In this document: one piece after another, positions 21,883 through 29,069 of the stretch
How the letters are laid out: the number at the start of each line of letters is the position of its first letter
Numbering within the stretch: position 1 is the stretch's first letter
Assembly: GCA_001788215.1 (NCBI GenBank)
Contig: MGAO01000011.1
Location: forward strand, 1 to 33,618
Origin: Candidatus Roizmanbacteria bacterium RIFCSPLOWO2_01_FULL_40_14
GTDB taxonomy: Bacteria; Patescibacteriota; Microgenomatia; GCA-001788215; 2-01-FULL-40-14
Direction: 5' to 3'
Length of the DNA stretch: 33,618 nt
The notes under the pieces: model-generated
The model's database searches: none
Seen by the model: only the letters and a program-made list of their open reading frames with translations
What the model was told of the DNA's origin: nothing
Position numbers and translations under genes: made by a program

Positions 21883-22618
21883 TGTATCTGTATTGCTGCA
21901 GAAAATTAAAATCCCTCTCCTTACCTCTCCTGAGGAGCTTAATTATTTTGTTATTCATCAAACGCGCTACCTGATTATTTTAGAAGAAATATTAAACCTG
22001 AATTTTCCCAAACATTCCCGCGTTCTCGATATCGGATGTTATCCGCTTCACCTGTTTCATGCTCTTGAAGGCGAACCGTTTGAATTTAAGATGAAAGGCA
22101 TTGCATCAAACCACGAGCCGGTCAAAGAGAAAAATATTGTGCAACTCAATATCGAAAAAGAGAAACTACCGTTCAAATCTGATTCGTTTGATTTGGTTTT
22201 AATGACTGAAGTTATAGAACATTTAACCGCAGACCCGCGGATGTATTTAGATGAAGTCAGACGGGTGATGAAAAAGAATGGGCGTCTCTTGATTACGACT
22301 CCGAATGCAGCTCATTTGAAAAATCGGATGAAATTACTCGCGGGAAAATCTGCTCACTTCCCTCTCGAACAGCTCTACCAAACAAATCCAGATGACGATT
22401 CTCTATATTTTCGTCACAATCGCGAATTTACCATGGATGAATTACAACAAATAATTCGTGCATCGAACTTCGTACTTCGTACATCGAAATTTATGAGCTT
22501 CTACACCCCATTTCGAAAAAATAGAAGGACAAACTTGGTAAAGTTGGCAGGCTACTTTATTACCCAATTTATTCCATTTCTTCGAGACTCGCTGTACGTA
22601 TTAGGAAGTAAATCCTGA
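21866..22618 (+). CDS. SAM-dependent class I methyltransferase
   Basis: A 250-residue methyltransferase. Motif I is VLDIGCYPLHLFHAL (about 49-63), the acidic strand and motif II FDLVLMTEVIEHL (about 107-119), and motif III RVMKKNGRLLITTPN (about 132-146), matching Methyltransf_11/23-type enzymes. C-terminal YFRHNREFTMDEL is also found in methyltransferases next to glycan genes. The first residues (MIRANPVS) stem from a repeat, so the true start may be slightly downstream. A second, broken copy of its 3' third lies at 24614-24918, separated by the gene at 22670. Its place after LCP suggests modification of an envelope glycan or lipid; the substrate is unknown. Confidence 0.88.
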   Translation: MIRANPVSVLLQKIKIPLLTSPEELNYFVIHQTRYLIILEEILNLNFPKHSRVLDIGCYPLHLFHALEGEPFEFKMKGIASNHEPVKEKNIVQLNIEKEKLPFKSDSFDLVLMTEVIEHLTADPRMYLDEVRRVMKKNGRLLITTPNAAHLKNRMKLLAGKSAHFPLEQLYQTNPDDDSLYFRHNREFTMDELQQIIRASNFVLRTSKFMSFYTPFRKNRRTNLVKLAGYFITQFIPFLRDSLYVLGSKS

Positions 22619-22644
22619 AATTCTACGTTTTCTTACGTTTCTGG

Positions 22645-22650
22645 TACAAT
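22645..22650 (+). promoter_or_regulatory. -10 box TACAAT upstream of 22670
   Basis: TACAAT in a CTGGTACAAT context, 19 bases before the ATG at 22670; one of the few starts with a leader of more than 10 bases. Confidence 0.35.
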
Positions 22651-22669
22651 ACTTATATAGGTTATTAAT

Positions 22670-24610
22670 ATGAGATCTTTTGAGAATGTATTGAGATGTG
22701 GAGGCGCAGCTCTTGCTATAGCCGGTAGCTTAAATTTGGCTAGTGATTCACAAACTTCTCCCGCTCCCATTGATCCTGATACATCTCATCATCTTCATTT
22801 GCCCTATACTCCCAACAGAATAATAGATCAAATTGAAGGGATAAATGTTGCTGTAGAAGCACAAATTCCTACTATTCCTGATGCTTCGGAAGCTCCATTT
22901 AATAACTACATGCCGCAGATTGAAACGGAAAAACGGACCTGGGCGACATTACCGGAAGATATAGCCACGCTTTCCGAGAAGCAGGGCATCACCATCTCAC
23001 CGGAAGATATATTTTTTGAAGGATTTTTTGGATACGATCTGATAACTCAAGAGATTTTCCGCAGACTCGCGCTGGTCGAGGGTGAACAGTCAGCCAAAGG
23101 GACAAAAGACTATTTGGACAAGCATTTCGGAGTTAACCTCAAGGATTTGGCGGAAAAAATATACTTTAATTCGATAGCCAGCATTACGAATATTCGTAAT
23201 GAAACGCTGGATGTCGGAGCAACAACATATATTTCACCAGAGGAGCCTCATACTATAATTTCCTGGTTTGGTGACGAGATGAAACTGTCATTAAAAATGG
23301 TCCCAGACGAAATGAGAGGTCAGAAAGACAACCTCTTTATGTATCGTGAGAAAACACCAAACGTATCTGACGTCTTAATTGAAGCCCGCTCTATACTCGC
23401 GATTTGGGATACGTACAGACATTCCAAATCATACTCCGATATAGAAGTAGCTGTCCCTTTCAATCAGCTCTATGATCTCTTACGACTGACTCAAACCCGG
23501 GCGTATATGCCATTTGACCTGGAGACTCCTACTGCCCGGCAAGATTATTTAACTATTCTTAATACATTAAATGCCCTGCTTGAAAGACCTACCCATGAGG
23601 GTAAGCGGGATAGAGGCTATACTGATACCAAAGAAAGCGCGGCGGCTGATATTGCCAATCATATAGTACCTACAAACTCTGAGTTGGCAGAGCCTTTGGT
23701 TGAGATGAGTGTTGAGACTGTCAATGGAACTCGCGGAGGAGTTCTTTATAAAAAAATTCATGCGATGGTTGCCGAGGGTAGACTTCCAGAGATCGCAGCT
23801 GCGGGAAGCACGGATCCAAACGAGCTTAAACTACCCGATGGCATTACCTCAATTGCTGTATTAGACCATCGCTACAAGCCAGAAGCTATTACCGGTCCTA
23901 AAGGGGAGCATGGATATGTAGTCAGACTCATAACATTTGACAAAGCAGTAGATGGAAAAGTTACTCTTCCCTATCCCGATGACTATACCATGACTACATC
24001 TTTTCCCGGTCTCACCATAGATGTAAATCAAGTGTATGGTATTGGAATTACAGATTCCGACCAACCCGCTCTTTTTATCCCGCTTTCGGCATTTAATAAT
24101 GGGATAGGGCTTCCTGACGGATATGCAATAGATACGACATTCCGCTACAGTGAAGTTGAAAAAAAATCTAAAATGGTGTGGAAATGGGAAGGGAATGTGC
24201 CCACTAATGTATTCGCTCCATCATATACGGATGATAAGCTACAGGCACCTGATTATTTTCGGCCAATTGGACTTCATCCTCTTATTGACTTGAAGAAAGG
24301 TGTGAATGGCATAGTCCCATTAGGAACAGCAAATAATCTCACGACGCAGGCTGAAATTACAAATAGCTATGCAATCCCCCATCCCCTTATCAATATGAAT
24401 AATGGTGACCATGGTGTTGTCCCGCCGTGGACAAATAACAAGCTCTTGGTTGATCCGTTCAATCCTTCATATGCGCTTGGTGATGTAGTAAGGTTGGGAA
24501 AAACCGAAATGTCTGTTGGTGAGAACGAAACGCTCATCGATTATAGTCGCGGTATCATACCGCGAGGCACTAAAATCCCGTTCTCGGGTGGTGACCTTGT
24601 CAATAAATAG
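22670..24610 (+). CDS. Large exported protein of unknown function (646 aa)
   Basis: Unknown protein with a short hydrophobic N-terminus (GGAALAIAGSLNLAS, residues 11-25) that could be a signal peptide. A low-complexity linker follows, then a helical domain (about 85-330: PEDIATLSEKQGITISPEDI, IFRRLALVEGEQSAKG) and a Pro/Gly/Asp-rich C-terminal half with imperfect internal repetition: PLIDLKKGVNGIVPLGTANN and PLINMNNGDHGVVPPWTNNK, about 40 residues apart. The paired segments suggest a small repeat domain. The gene is inserted between an intact methyltransferase and a broken copy of that enzyme's 3' end. No catalytic motif recognised. Confidence 0.7.
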   Translation: MRSFENVLRCGGAALAIAGSLNLASDSQTSPAPIDPDTSHHLHLPYTPNRIIDQIEGINVAVEAQIPTIPDASEAPFNNYMPQIETEKRTWATLPEDIATLSEKQGITISPEDIFFEGFFGYDLITQEIFRRLALVEGEQSAKGTKDYLDKHFGVNLKDLAEKIYFNSIASITNIRNETLDVGATTYISPEEPHTIISWFGDEMKLSLKMVPDEMRGQKDNLFMYREKTPNVSDVLIEARSILAIWDTYRHSKSYSDIEVAVPFNQLYDLLRLTQTRAYMPFDLETPTARQDYLTILNTLNALLERPTHEGKRDRGYTDTKESAAADIANHIVPTNSELAEPLVEMSVETVNGTRGGVLYKKIHAMVAEGRLPEIAAAGSTDPNELKLPDGITSIAVLDHRYKPEAITGPKGEHGYVVRLITFDKAVDGKVTLPYPDDYTMTTSFPGLTIDVNQVYGIGITDSDQPALFIPLSAFNNGIGLPDGYAIDTTFRYSEVEKKSKMVWKWEGNVPTNVFAPSYTDDKLQAPDYFRPIGLHPLIDLKKGVNGIVPLGTANNLTTQAEITNSYAIPHPLINMNNGDHGVVPPWTNNKLLVDPFNPSYALGDVVRLGKTEMSVGENETLIDYSRGIIPRGTKIPFSGGDLVNK

Positions 24611-24613
24611 TAG

Positions 24614-24918
24614 ATGAAATTATTACGCGGCCAATCTCCCTCATTTCCCCTATCACAACTTCTTGATACGAATCTTTCCAATGACTCGATCTACTTCCGT
24701 CATAACCGCGAATTCACGATGGATGAATTGAAAGAAATACTTCGTACTTCGAAATTCGTACTTCGAAATATGTTAGTTTTTACACTCCCTTCCGCGAAGG
24801 AAAAAAGTTTAATGCAACCTCAACGATCGGATACGCAATCACCCAACTCTACCCGCCGCTCATGGATTCTTTGTTAGTGATTGTAAAATCATTATCACAA
24901 CACCGCGAGCAACAGTAA
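24614..24918 (+). pseudogene. Broken 3' copy of the methyltransferase
   Basis: The first frame reads MKLLRGQSPSFPLSQL, SIYFRHNREFTMDEL and LRTSKFVLR, matching about residues 155-210 of the protein at 21866. At about 24761-24768, within the CGTACTTCGAAA repeats, the copy has lost a net 4 bases. The continuation lies in another frame: SKYVSFYTPFREGKKF, then GYAITQLYPPLMDSLLVIVK, to a TAA at 24916-24918. The N-terminal two thirds are absent; similarity begins directly after the stop of the preceding gene. The DNA is clearly diverged from the intact copy. Confidence 0.8.
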
Positions 24919-24950
24919 TCCGACCGCTCCTAATATCCCAATTCCCTAAT

Positions 24951-24976
24951 CTCTAGTGGCTAACCTCTAGTGGCTA
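24951..24976. repeat. Tandem direct repeat CTCTAGTGGCTA
   Basis: Two copies of CTCTAGTGGCTA at 24951-24962 and 24965-24976, just beyond the 3' end of the flavin reductase gene. Confidence 0.7.
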
Positions 24977-24981
24977 TCTCT

Positions 24982-25713
24982 TTAAAATGGTTCAAAGTGA
25001 ATATGATCTTCAGAAACTGATTCCTCACGCAGAAATTTTCTGACCCCCTCCACCATAGAATTGCCGCCGCAAATATAAAAGTGGCTGTTTGTATCTTTAA
25101 GCAGCTGACGGTCCATACACGCCTGAACATATCCCTGACACCCATTCCAAGATACGGTGGGTTGAGATAACGTGAGAAGAAAATGGAAATTTTGAGTTGA
25201 ACATTCCAGAAGCTCAAAGTACTCTTTCCAGAAAATATCTTCCTGAAATCGAAAGCTTATATAGAGATATATCGACCGGACCTCGTGATCGTTTTCAGAA
25301 ATTTGTTTTTCTATTAAATAGTCGATCATTGACCGAAATGGCGCAATGCCGGTACCCGCGGCAAGAAACACGATGTTTCCGGTTTCTGAAGCAAGATGAA
25401 ATTTGCCCATCGGGCCTTTCAGAGACAGTTCTTGATTAACTTCAAGTTGTGAAAAATACTGACTGCCGGATCCTCCGGGTGCAATATCAACAATGAGCTT
25501 AATGCCGTCAACCCGATATGACGAAGAGGCAATCGAATACGAACGCCGTTTATTATTCCCGACATCAACACTGACAAATTGCCCCGGGATAAACTGAAAG
25601 GCGGGTGGATCTTTGAGAGAAATGTCAAAAGAAAACACTTTCGGTGAAAGTTGTTCTTTGTGGATGACGATACCCGTATACTGCTGAGAGTGATTATTAT
25701 TTTCCATGCTCAT
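24982..25713 (-). CDS. FAD-dependent ferredoxin-NADP reductase-like oxidoreductase
   Basis: A 243-residue flavoprotein of the ferredoxin-NADP+ reductase superfamily. The FAD-binding RRSYSIASS follows a beta-barrel start (GQFVSVDVG); GPMGKFHL and the NAD(P)-binding GTGIAPFRSMIDYLI come next, then FYICGGNSMVEGVRKFL and a C-terminal FEPF. There is no iron-sulfur or ferredoxin domain. The start overlaps the thioredoxin reductase stop by 17 bases, so the two are coupled; either ATG of the ATGAGCATG start is possible. Partner unknown; the neighbours suggest thiol redox or electron supply. Confidence 0.88.
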   Translation of the reverse strand: MSMENNNHSQQYTGIVIHKEQLSPKVFSFDISLKDPPAFQFIPGQFVSVDVGNNKRRSYSIASSSYRVDGIKLIVDIAPGGSGSQYFSQLEVNQELSLKGPMGKFHLASETGNIVFLAAGTGIAPFRSMIDYLIEKQISENDHEVRSIYLYISFRFQEDIFWKEYFELLECSTQNFHFLLTLSQPTVSWNGCQGYVQACMDRQLLKDTNSHFYICGGNSMVEGVRKFLREESVSEDHIHFEPF

Positions 25714-26692
25714 TTTGTTCTTCCAGCCATTTCTCTACTTCGAGCGCCGCTTCACATCCATAACCGGCTGCAGTCACCGCTTGCTTATACTGATGATCGT
25801 GTACATCTCCTGCAACGAATACTCCTTCAACCGATGTCATTGATCGAAAATGCGAGGCAGGTAATTCATCTTGCGGAGCGAGATCTGGCTTCGCCAGATA
25901 ATTCATAATTCGTTTAATAAACCCTTTTTGATCAAGTGCAAGTTTGCCTTCAAAAATTATTGAATTCGGTGAATGGCCGATTGCAACAAAAATTCCATCG
26001 ATTTGTTTTGTTTCTTTTACTATTTGCTGTTTGCTATTGACTGTTTGCAATCGCACCCCAGTCACCTTCTGATCCCCCACTATTTCAACTATTTTCGTAT
26101 TCCATAATACGTCAATTTTGGGATGTTTCATAACACGATCCTGCATAATTTTACTGGCCCGAAACTTGCCCCGACGATGAACAATTGTTACTTTGGTAGC
26201 AAATTTAGTGAGTACCAGCGCTTCTTCCATTGCGCTGTCCCCGCCGCCGACCACGATGACGTTCTTATTTTTATAAAAGAATGCATCGCACGGAGCACAG
26301 GAAGAAACACCTTTTCCGATAAATTGCTTCTCACCGGGAACATTCAGCCACAACGTGTCGGCACCCGTTGCCACTATGGCTGACTTTCCTTGATATTCGC
26401 TTCTTTCAGTTTTGATGGTAAAGGGCTGGCGAGAAAAATCAACACCCGTGACCTGTTCGTCTCGTATCTCTGTTCCGAATCGAACAGCTTGTTTTTTCAT
26501 CCGTTCCATAAGCTCCGGACCTAAAATCCCCTCAGGAAATCCGGGATAATTTTCAACCTCAGTCGTGAGCATGAGCTGACCACCCCACGTTTTTCCGGCT
26601 ATGATGAGGGTTTTTAATGCGGCACGAGACGTATAAATACCGGAAGTCAAGCCAGCCGGTCCACTTCCAATGATGAGAACATCGTAGAGCAT
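25697..26692 (-). CDS. trxB: Thioredoxin reductase
   Basis: A 331-residue NADPH-dependent flavoenzyme. FAD-binding GSGPAGLTSGIYTSRA at 9-24, active-site CAPC at 132-135, NADPH-binding VGGGDSAMEEA at 148-158, and C-terminal VFVAGDVHD (about 291-299). It should reduce the thioredoxin encoded at 27389. A palindromic element adds YLAKPDLAPQDELPA at about 265-279 in the loop before the conserved GVFVAGDV block. It is followed by and overlaps the flavin reductase gene. The GATACT box 6 bases before the ATG suggests its own promoter. Confidence 0.95.
   Translation of the reverse strand: MLYDVLIIGSGPAGLTSGIYTSRAALKTLIIAGKTWGGQLMLTTEVENYPGFPEGILGPELMERMKKQAVRFGTEIRDEQVTGVDFSRQPFTIKTERSEYQGKSAIVATGADTLWLNVPGEKQFIGKGVSSCAPCDAFFYKNKNVIVVGGGDSAMEEALVLTKFATKVTIVHRRGKFRASKIMQDRVMKHPKIDVLWNTKIVEIVGDQKVTGVRLQTVNSKQQIVKETKQIDGIFVAIGHSPNSIIFEGKLALDQKGFIKRIMNYLAKPDLAPQDELPASHFRSMTSVEGVFVAGDVHDHQYKQAVTAAGYGCEAALEVEKWLEEQNEHGK
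25871..25904. repeat. Palindromic element inside trxB
   Basis: GCGGAGCGAGATCTGGC with TCTGGC/GCCAGA arms (25884-25898). The same sequence occurs at 28212-28244 in another gene. In both it is translated in frame as a peptide containing LAKPDLAP. Confidence 0.85.
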
Positions 26693-26698
26693 GAGAAA

Positions 26699-26704
26699 AG
26701 TATC
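26699..26704 (-). promoter_or_regulatory. -10 box GATACT, leaderless spacing
   Basis: GATACT on the minus strand, 6 bases before the ATG at 26692. A TATAAT lies a few bases further upstream. Confidence 0.35.
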
Positions 26705-26710
26705 TAAAAA

Positions 26711-27121
26711 TTATAACATGGGATGACTGCTCAAGAGTATTTTTCTTTCACGCTGTTTGAATGTAACGTCAAAACGATCAAACACATCAGTCCTGCCCAG
26801 CAGCGGCGGCACATCTTCAATTAAAGACCAAGAAATACGGGCCTGAAATATTTCTGGTCCAATTTTTATGGTACTTTTATCATAAATAACGGGTACGCTT
26901 CCACGAATTCCGCCAATCTGCACTACTTTCGACTCATCCATATGGAACCCAATCAACCTTCCTAAGGATAAAGGTATCATCGTTATGTCAGCACCAGAAT
27001 CAATATAGGGATGAAATTCAATCCAGTCATTGTTTTTGGTTTTCAAATAGACGTCGGCAACTGGTCTTGCAATACTTTGTCCATTACCAAGAGGTTCTTG
27101 TTTGTACTTAAAGACGATCAT
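26711..27121 (-). CDS. Retropepsin-like aspartic protease (stand-alone)
   Basis: A 136-residue single-domain aspartic-protease-like protein. YIDSGADITMIPLSLGRLIG (about 41-60) carries the D-S-G-A-D signature of retropepsins, followed by VVQIGGIRGSVPVIYDKSTI and a second half with PPLLGRTDVFDRFDVTF, the usual flap/dimer elements. Such proteins act as homodimers in the cytosol. It overlaps by ATGA with the DUF5678 gene upstream, so both are made together. The fused retropepsin at 9634 is different in sequence. Substrate unknown. Confidence 0.75.
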   Translation of the reverse strand: MIVFKYKQEPLGNGQSIARPVADVYLKTKNNDWIEFHPYIDSGADITMIPLSLGRLIGFHMDESKVVQIGGIRGSVPVIYDKSTIKIGPEIFQARISWSLIEDVPPLLGRTDVFDRFDVTFKQRERKILLSSHPML

Positions 27122-27336
27122 TGAAGCAATTTAAGAACAAGCATTTGTTCATCAGGGGTTTTTGCAAGAGAAACAGTATCTTTACCTGCTTTTTTCACCG
27201 CAGTTTTATATACTTTTTCTGCATCTTTTCCGTGAGCCACGACTTTTCCTTTTGAAATAGCAATCCATTCCCCTTTATATGCAGAGGTGTCCGTTTTGAT
27301 GAAATATTCGTAGTTGGAAGGTCGTTTGGTTTTCAT
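27118..27336 (-). CDS. DUF5678-like small protein
   Basis: A 72-residue protein with the DUF5678 pattern: GEWIAISKGKVVAHGKDAEK, then VYKTAVKKAGKD and a Leu-rich C-terminus. This small family often sits immediately before a short retropepsin-like protein, as here (ATGA overlap, 27118-27121). It may be the protease partner or inhibitor, but no function is established. A TATACT box 9 bases upstream (27346-27351) supports the start. Confidence 0.7.
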   Translation of the reverse strand: MKTKRPSNYEYFIKTDTSAYKGEWIAISKGKVVAHGKDAEKVYKTAVKKAGKDTVSLAKTPDEQMLVLKLLQ

Positions 27337-27345
27337 AGCACGTTC

Positions 27346-27351
27346 AGTATA
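27346..27351 (-). promoter_or_regulatory. Extended -10 box TGATATACT
   Basis: TGnTATACT on the minus strand, 9 bases before the ATG at 27336. Confidence 0.5.
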
Positions 27352-27388
27352 TCATAGCCTGAGGGTATAGAAGCAAAGCAACCATTTC

Positions 27389-27715
27389 CTAATTGCCTAG
27401 TTTTTGAATTTCACTCATCAGTCTGTCTTTACTCTGTACCCCAATCCATTCTGCTTTTACTTCTCCTTTATAAAATAGCTTCAATGTTGGAATACTCATG
27501 ACGCCATGCTGGCCTGCTAGTTCCTGGTTATTGTCAACATCCACTTTCCCAATTACTAAACTATCTTTTAACTCATGAGTAAGTTCTTCTAAGATAGGAT
27601 CCTGCATTTTACAGGGACCGCACCACTCTGCCCAGAAATCAACGAGAACTGGTATGTCTGATTTTAATACTTTTTCTTCAAAATTATCTTGAGTTAATGT
27701 AATATCCGCCATCAT
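27389..27715 (-). CDS. trxA: Thioredoxin
   Basis: A typical 108-residue thioredoxin with VLVDFWAEWCGPCKM (active-site CGPC) and the conserved cis-Pro in MSIPTLKLF. It is reduced by the trxB product and passes electrons to ribonucleotide reductase, peroxidases and other partners. GGAGG (27722-27726) stands 5 bases before this ATG, one of the few clear Shine-Dalgarno sequences in the window. An in-frame GTG at 27719-27721 overlaps the Shine-Dalgarno region and is unlikely to be used; a second ATG follows directly at 27710-27712. Confidence 0.95.
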   Translation of the reverse strand: MMADITLTQDNFEEKVLKSDIPVLVDFWAEWCGPCKMQDPILEELTHELKDSLVIGKVDVDNNQELAGQHGVMSIPTLKLFYKGEVKAEWIGVQSKDRLMSEIQKLGN

Positions 27716-27782
27716 CTGCACCTCCTCTTTTCATAGTGTTTTAATATATCTCAGGGTTTAATTCCCCGACGCTTACGTTGTT

Positions 27783-27836
27783 ATCATCCCGGACTTGATC
27801 CGGGATCCACTGGATTCCCGCTTTCGCGGGAATGAC
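27783..27836. repeat. Intergenic double palindrome
   Basis: ATCCCGGA/TCCGGGAT plus GATTCCCGC/GCGGGAAT, ending ATGAC; same two-unit layout as 3131 and 5779 but in the spacer between trxA and the acylphosphatase remnant. Confidence 0.88.
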
Positions 27837-27840
27837 AAAT

Positions 27841-27863
27841 ACCTCGTCACCTTGCTACGAGGT
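27841..27863 (-). terminator. Possible terminator hairpin
   Basis: ACCTCGT/ACGAGGT arms with a 9-base loop, just after the acylphosphatase stop on the minus strand. No T-run follows, so this is weak. Confidence 0.25.
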
Positions 27864-27866
27864 AGT

Positions 27867-28135
27867 TTATTGAACTATCTCAAATCCTTCTAATCCTTCA
27901 GCCCCTTCTTCGATTTTCTCTATCGATGTAACTCTTCCAGGTGATCCACTATAACACCAGTGTATCATCTTTTCAACGGTTTCTTTTGTGTTTTCAATAC
28001 TACCTCTACTCGTCCATCCGGAAGATTTCGTACCCAACCAACAATTCCCATTTCCTCGGCTTTTTGCTTTACCGCAAAACGGAAACCGACTCCCTGAACA
28101 CGGCCGGAAATGAGAACATGGACGCGTTTTGTCAT
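27867..28135 (-). pseudogene. acyP: Acylphosphatase, interrupted by a frameshift
   Basis: The minus strand from the ATG at 28135 reads [39 protein letters not shown] and DGRVEVV, the acylphosphatase N-terminus with the anion-binding loop GRVQGVGFR. Near 27995 the family continues only in another frame: [42 protein letters not shown], stop at 27867. One missing base explains this. The complete protein would be about 90 residues, the normal family size. Both halves are well conserved, so the break is recent, or an assembly error. The start codon lies at the edge of the palindrome 28131-28157. Acylphosphatases hydrolyse acyl-phosphates. Confidence 0.85.
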
Positions 28136-28157
28136 TCTGAATTTATTTCAGAATCTG
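28131..28157. repeat. Palindrome at the start of the acylphosphatase remnant
   Basis: ATTCTGAA/TTCAGAAT, same type as 20-43 (GTCAT start, CATCTG-like end). On the minus strand it supplies the ATG start of the acylphosphatase. Confidence 0.75.
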
Positions 28158-28499
28158 TTATTTGTCATTAATTTTCTTTTTGACCTTCGATTTGATCTTT
28201 TGATCCTTTTCTCGCGGAGCGAGATCTGGCTTCGCCAGAGATCTTTTAAACACTCCCAATTCCTTCAATCTCCACATAAACAATGCTCCTTTGTTTTTTG
28301 CGTTTGAGTCTACGACAAACGAAAACGCTTTTTCCAAGACCGCACGCGGATGCTTTTTTGCCAAACGGATGTAGAGTCCTCTGTGCTTCCAGTCCTCCAG
28401 TTTTTCCGCCAATTCAATACCATATGCCTGAAAGTCACGAGAGATATACTTGTCCTCGACGGGATTAAAGGCTTTTAAAATATCCTGAATAGATTTCAT
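28158..28499 (-). CDS. Hypothetical protein with repeat-encoded C-terminus (113 aa)
   Basis: A 113-residue protein I cannot name. Residues 1-88 look like a compact helical domain (FNPVEDKYISRDFQAYGIEL, EDWKHRGLYIRLAKKHPR, AFSFVVDSNAKNKGALFMW). From about residue 90 the frame runs through a palindromic element (SLAKPDLAPREKDQ) into a Lys-rich tail, so the original stop seems to have been replaced. It overlaps the membrane-protein gene stop by ATGA (28496-28499). A TATACT box 6 bases before the ATG lies inside the upstream gene, suggesting a leaderless transcript of its own. Confidence 0.7.
   Translation of the reverse strand: MKSIQDILKAFNPVEDKYISRDFQAYGIELAEKLEDWKHRGLYIRLAKKHPRAVLEKAFSFVVDSNAKNKGALFMWRLKELGVFKRSLAKPDLAPREKDQKIKSKVKKKINDK
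28212..28244. repeat. Palindromic element at the 3' end of 28158-28499
   Basis: Second copy of the GCGGAGCGAGATCTGGCTTC element found in trxB (25871-25904), with TCTGGC/GCCAGA arms. Confidence 0.85.
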
Positions 28500-28963
28500 G
28501 AATCTAGTATACCAAGGGACTTAAGCCAGAGAGGAATCAGAATAACAGAGGTTATGAGAGTGATAACGGTAATAAGTTGTGCGACGATTTGATACACGTA
28601 CCAGATAGAATCATCTTTGAATATATGGAATCCCGGAAGTGATGCGGGATGGTTTCTATTTTTGGTCGAAAACTGTTCATTAAACCAGTAAATCGTCTCG
28701 CCGACGCTTCTGACGAGCCAAAATAGTGATTGCGTGAGTAAAAATAGCAACCAATCCTGTAAAACAAACGTAACCATGCCCACGAGTAACCAAAAGATTC
28801 CAAAAACGACCATGTCTCCATAGACAAAGGCGCCATAGATATAGTATTGGGGCGTAAGCCCATAAGCGTTTCCTTTTTTCTTGCACTCGCGATAGGAACG
28901 AAATGATCCCACGAGTCCCAAAACACCATAGATTAAAATAATTATTTGCTGCCAAGTAGTCAT
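28496..28963 (-). CDS. Small multi-pass membrane protein, hypothetical
   Basis: A 155-residue protein with four or so hydrophobic segments: about 7-22 (IIILIYGVLGLVGSF), 48-70 (YGDMVVFGIFWLLVGMVTFVL), 71-88 (LLFLLTQSLFWLVR) and 125-150 (YQIVAQLITVITLITSVILIP). A palindromic element (28630-28650) encodes HPASLPGFH in the loop before the last helix. No family recognised. The stop overlaps the start of the gene at 28499. Confidence 0.65.
   Translation of the reverse strand: MTTWQQIIILIYGVLGLVGSFRSYRECKKKGNAYGLTPQYYIYGAFVYGDMVVFGIFWLLVGMVTFVLQDWLLFLLTQSLFWLVRSVGETIYWFNEQFSTKNRNHPASLPGFHIFKDDSIWYVYQIVAQLITVITLITSVILIPLWLKSLGILDS
28630..28650. repeat. Short palindrome inside the membrane-protein gene
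   Basis: ATCCCG/CGGGAT arms with a 9-base centre; translated in frame as part of HPASLPG. Confidence 0.6.
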
Positions 28964-28971
28964 AGAATACT

Positions 28972-29058
28972 AAGCACACAGGAAAAACGGGAATCGACCG
29001 GATTACACAGGAATTTTTCCCGTATATTCCAGTTTAATCCTGTTAATCCCGTGTGCTT
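28972..29058. repeat. Inverted-repeat spacer between 28496 gene and endonuclease Q
   Basis: AAGCACAC (28972-28979) and GTGTGCTT (29051-29058) bound a spacer with several GGATT and CACAGGAA/ATTCC motifs. It fills the gap between the membrane-protein gene and the endonuclease Q stop. Confidence 0.5.
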
Positions 29059-29069
29059 TAGATTATACC

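Noticed and set aside
22318-24918. Insertion sequence carrying gene 22670
   Set aside because: No transposase, no terminal inverted repeats and no target duplication found; the flank is a partial gene copy.
27118-27336. Toxin-antitoxin pair with the retropepsin gene
   Set aside because: Small overlapping genes alone do not show this; no toxin fold or antitoxin DNA-binding motif is visible.
27867-28135. Programmed frameshift in acylphosphatase
   Set aside because: No classical slippery heptamer; only a run of four A. A lost base or sequence error is simpler.
28552-28979. Overlapping minus-strand ORFs of 99-125 residues
   Set aside because: They are shadows of the membrane-protein gene at 28496-28963 in other frames.
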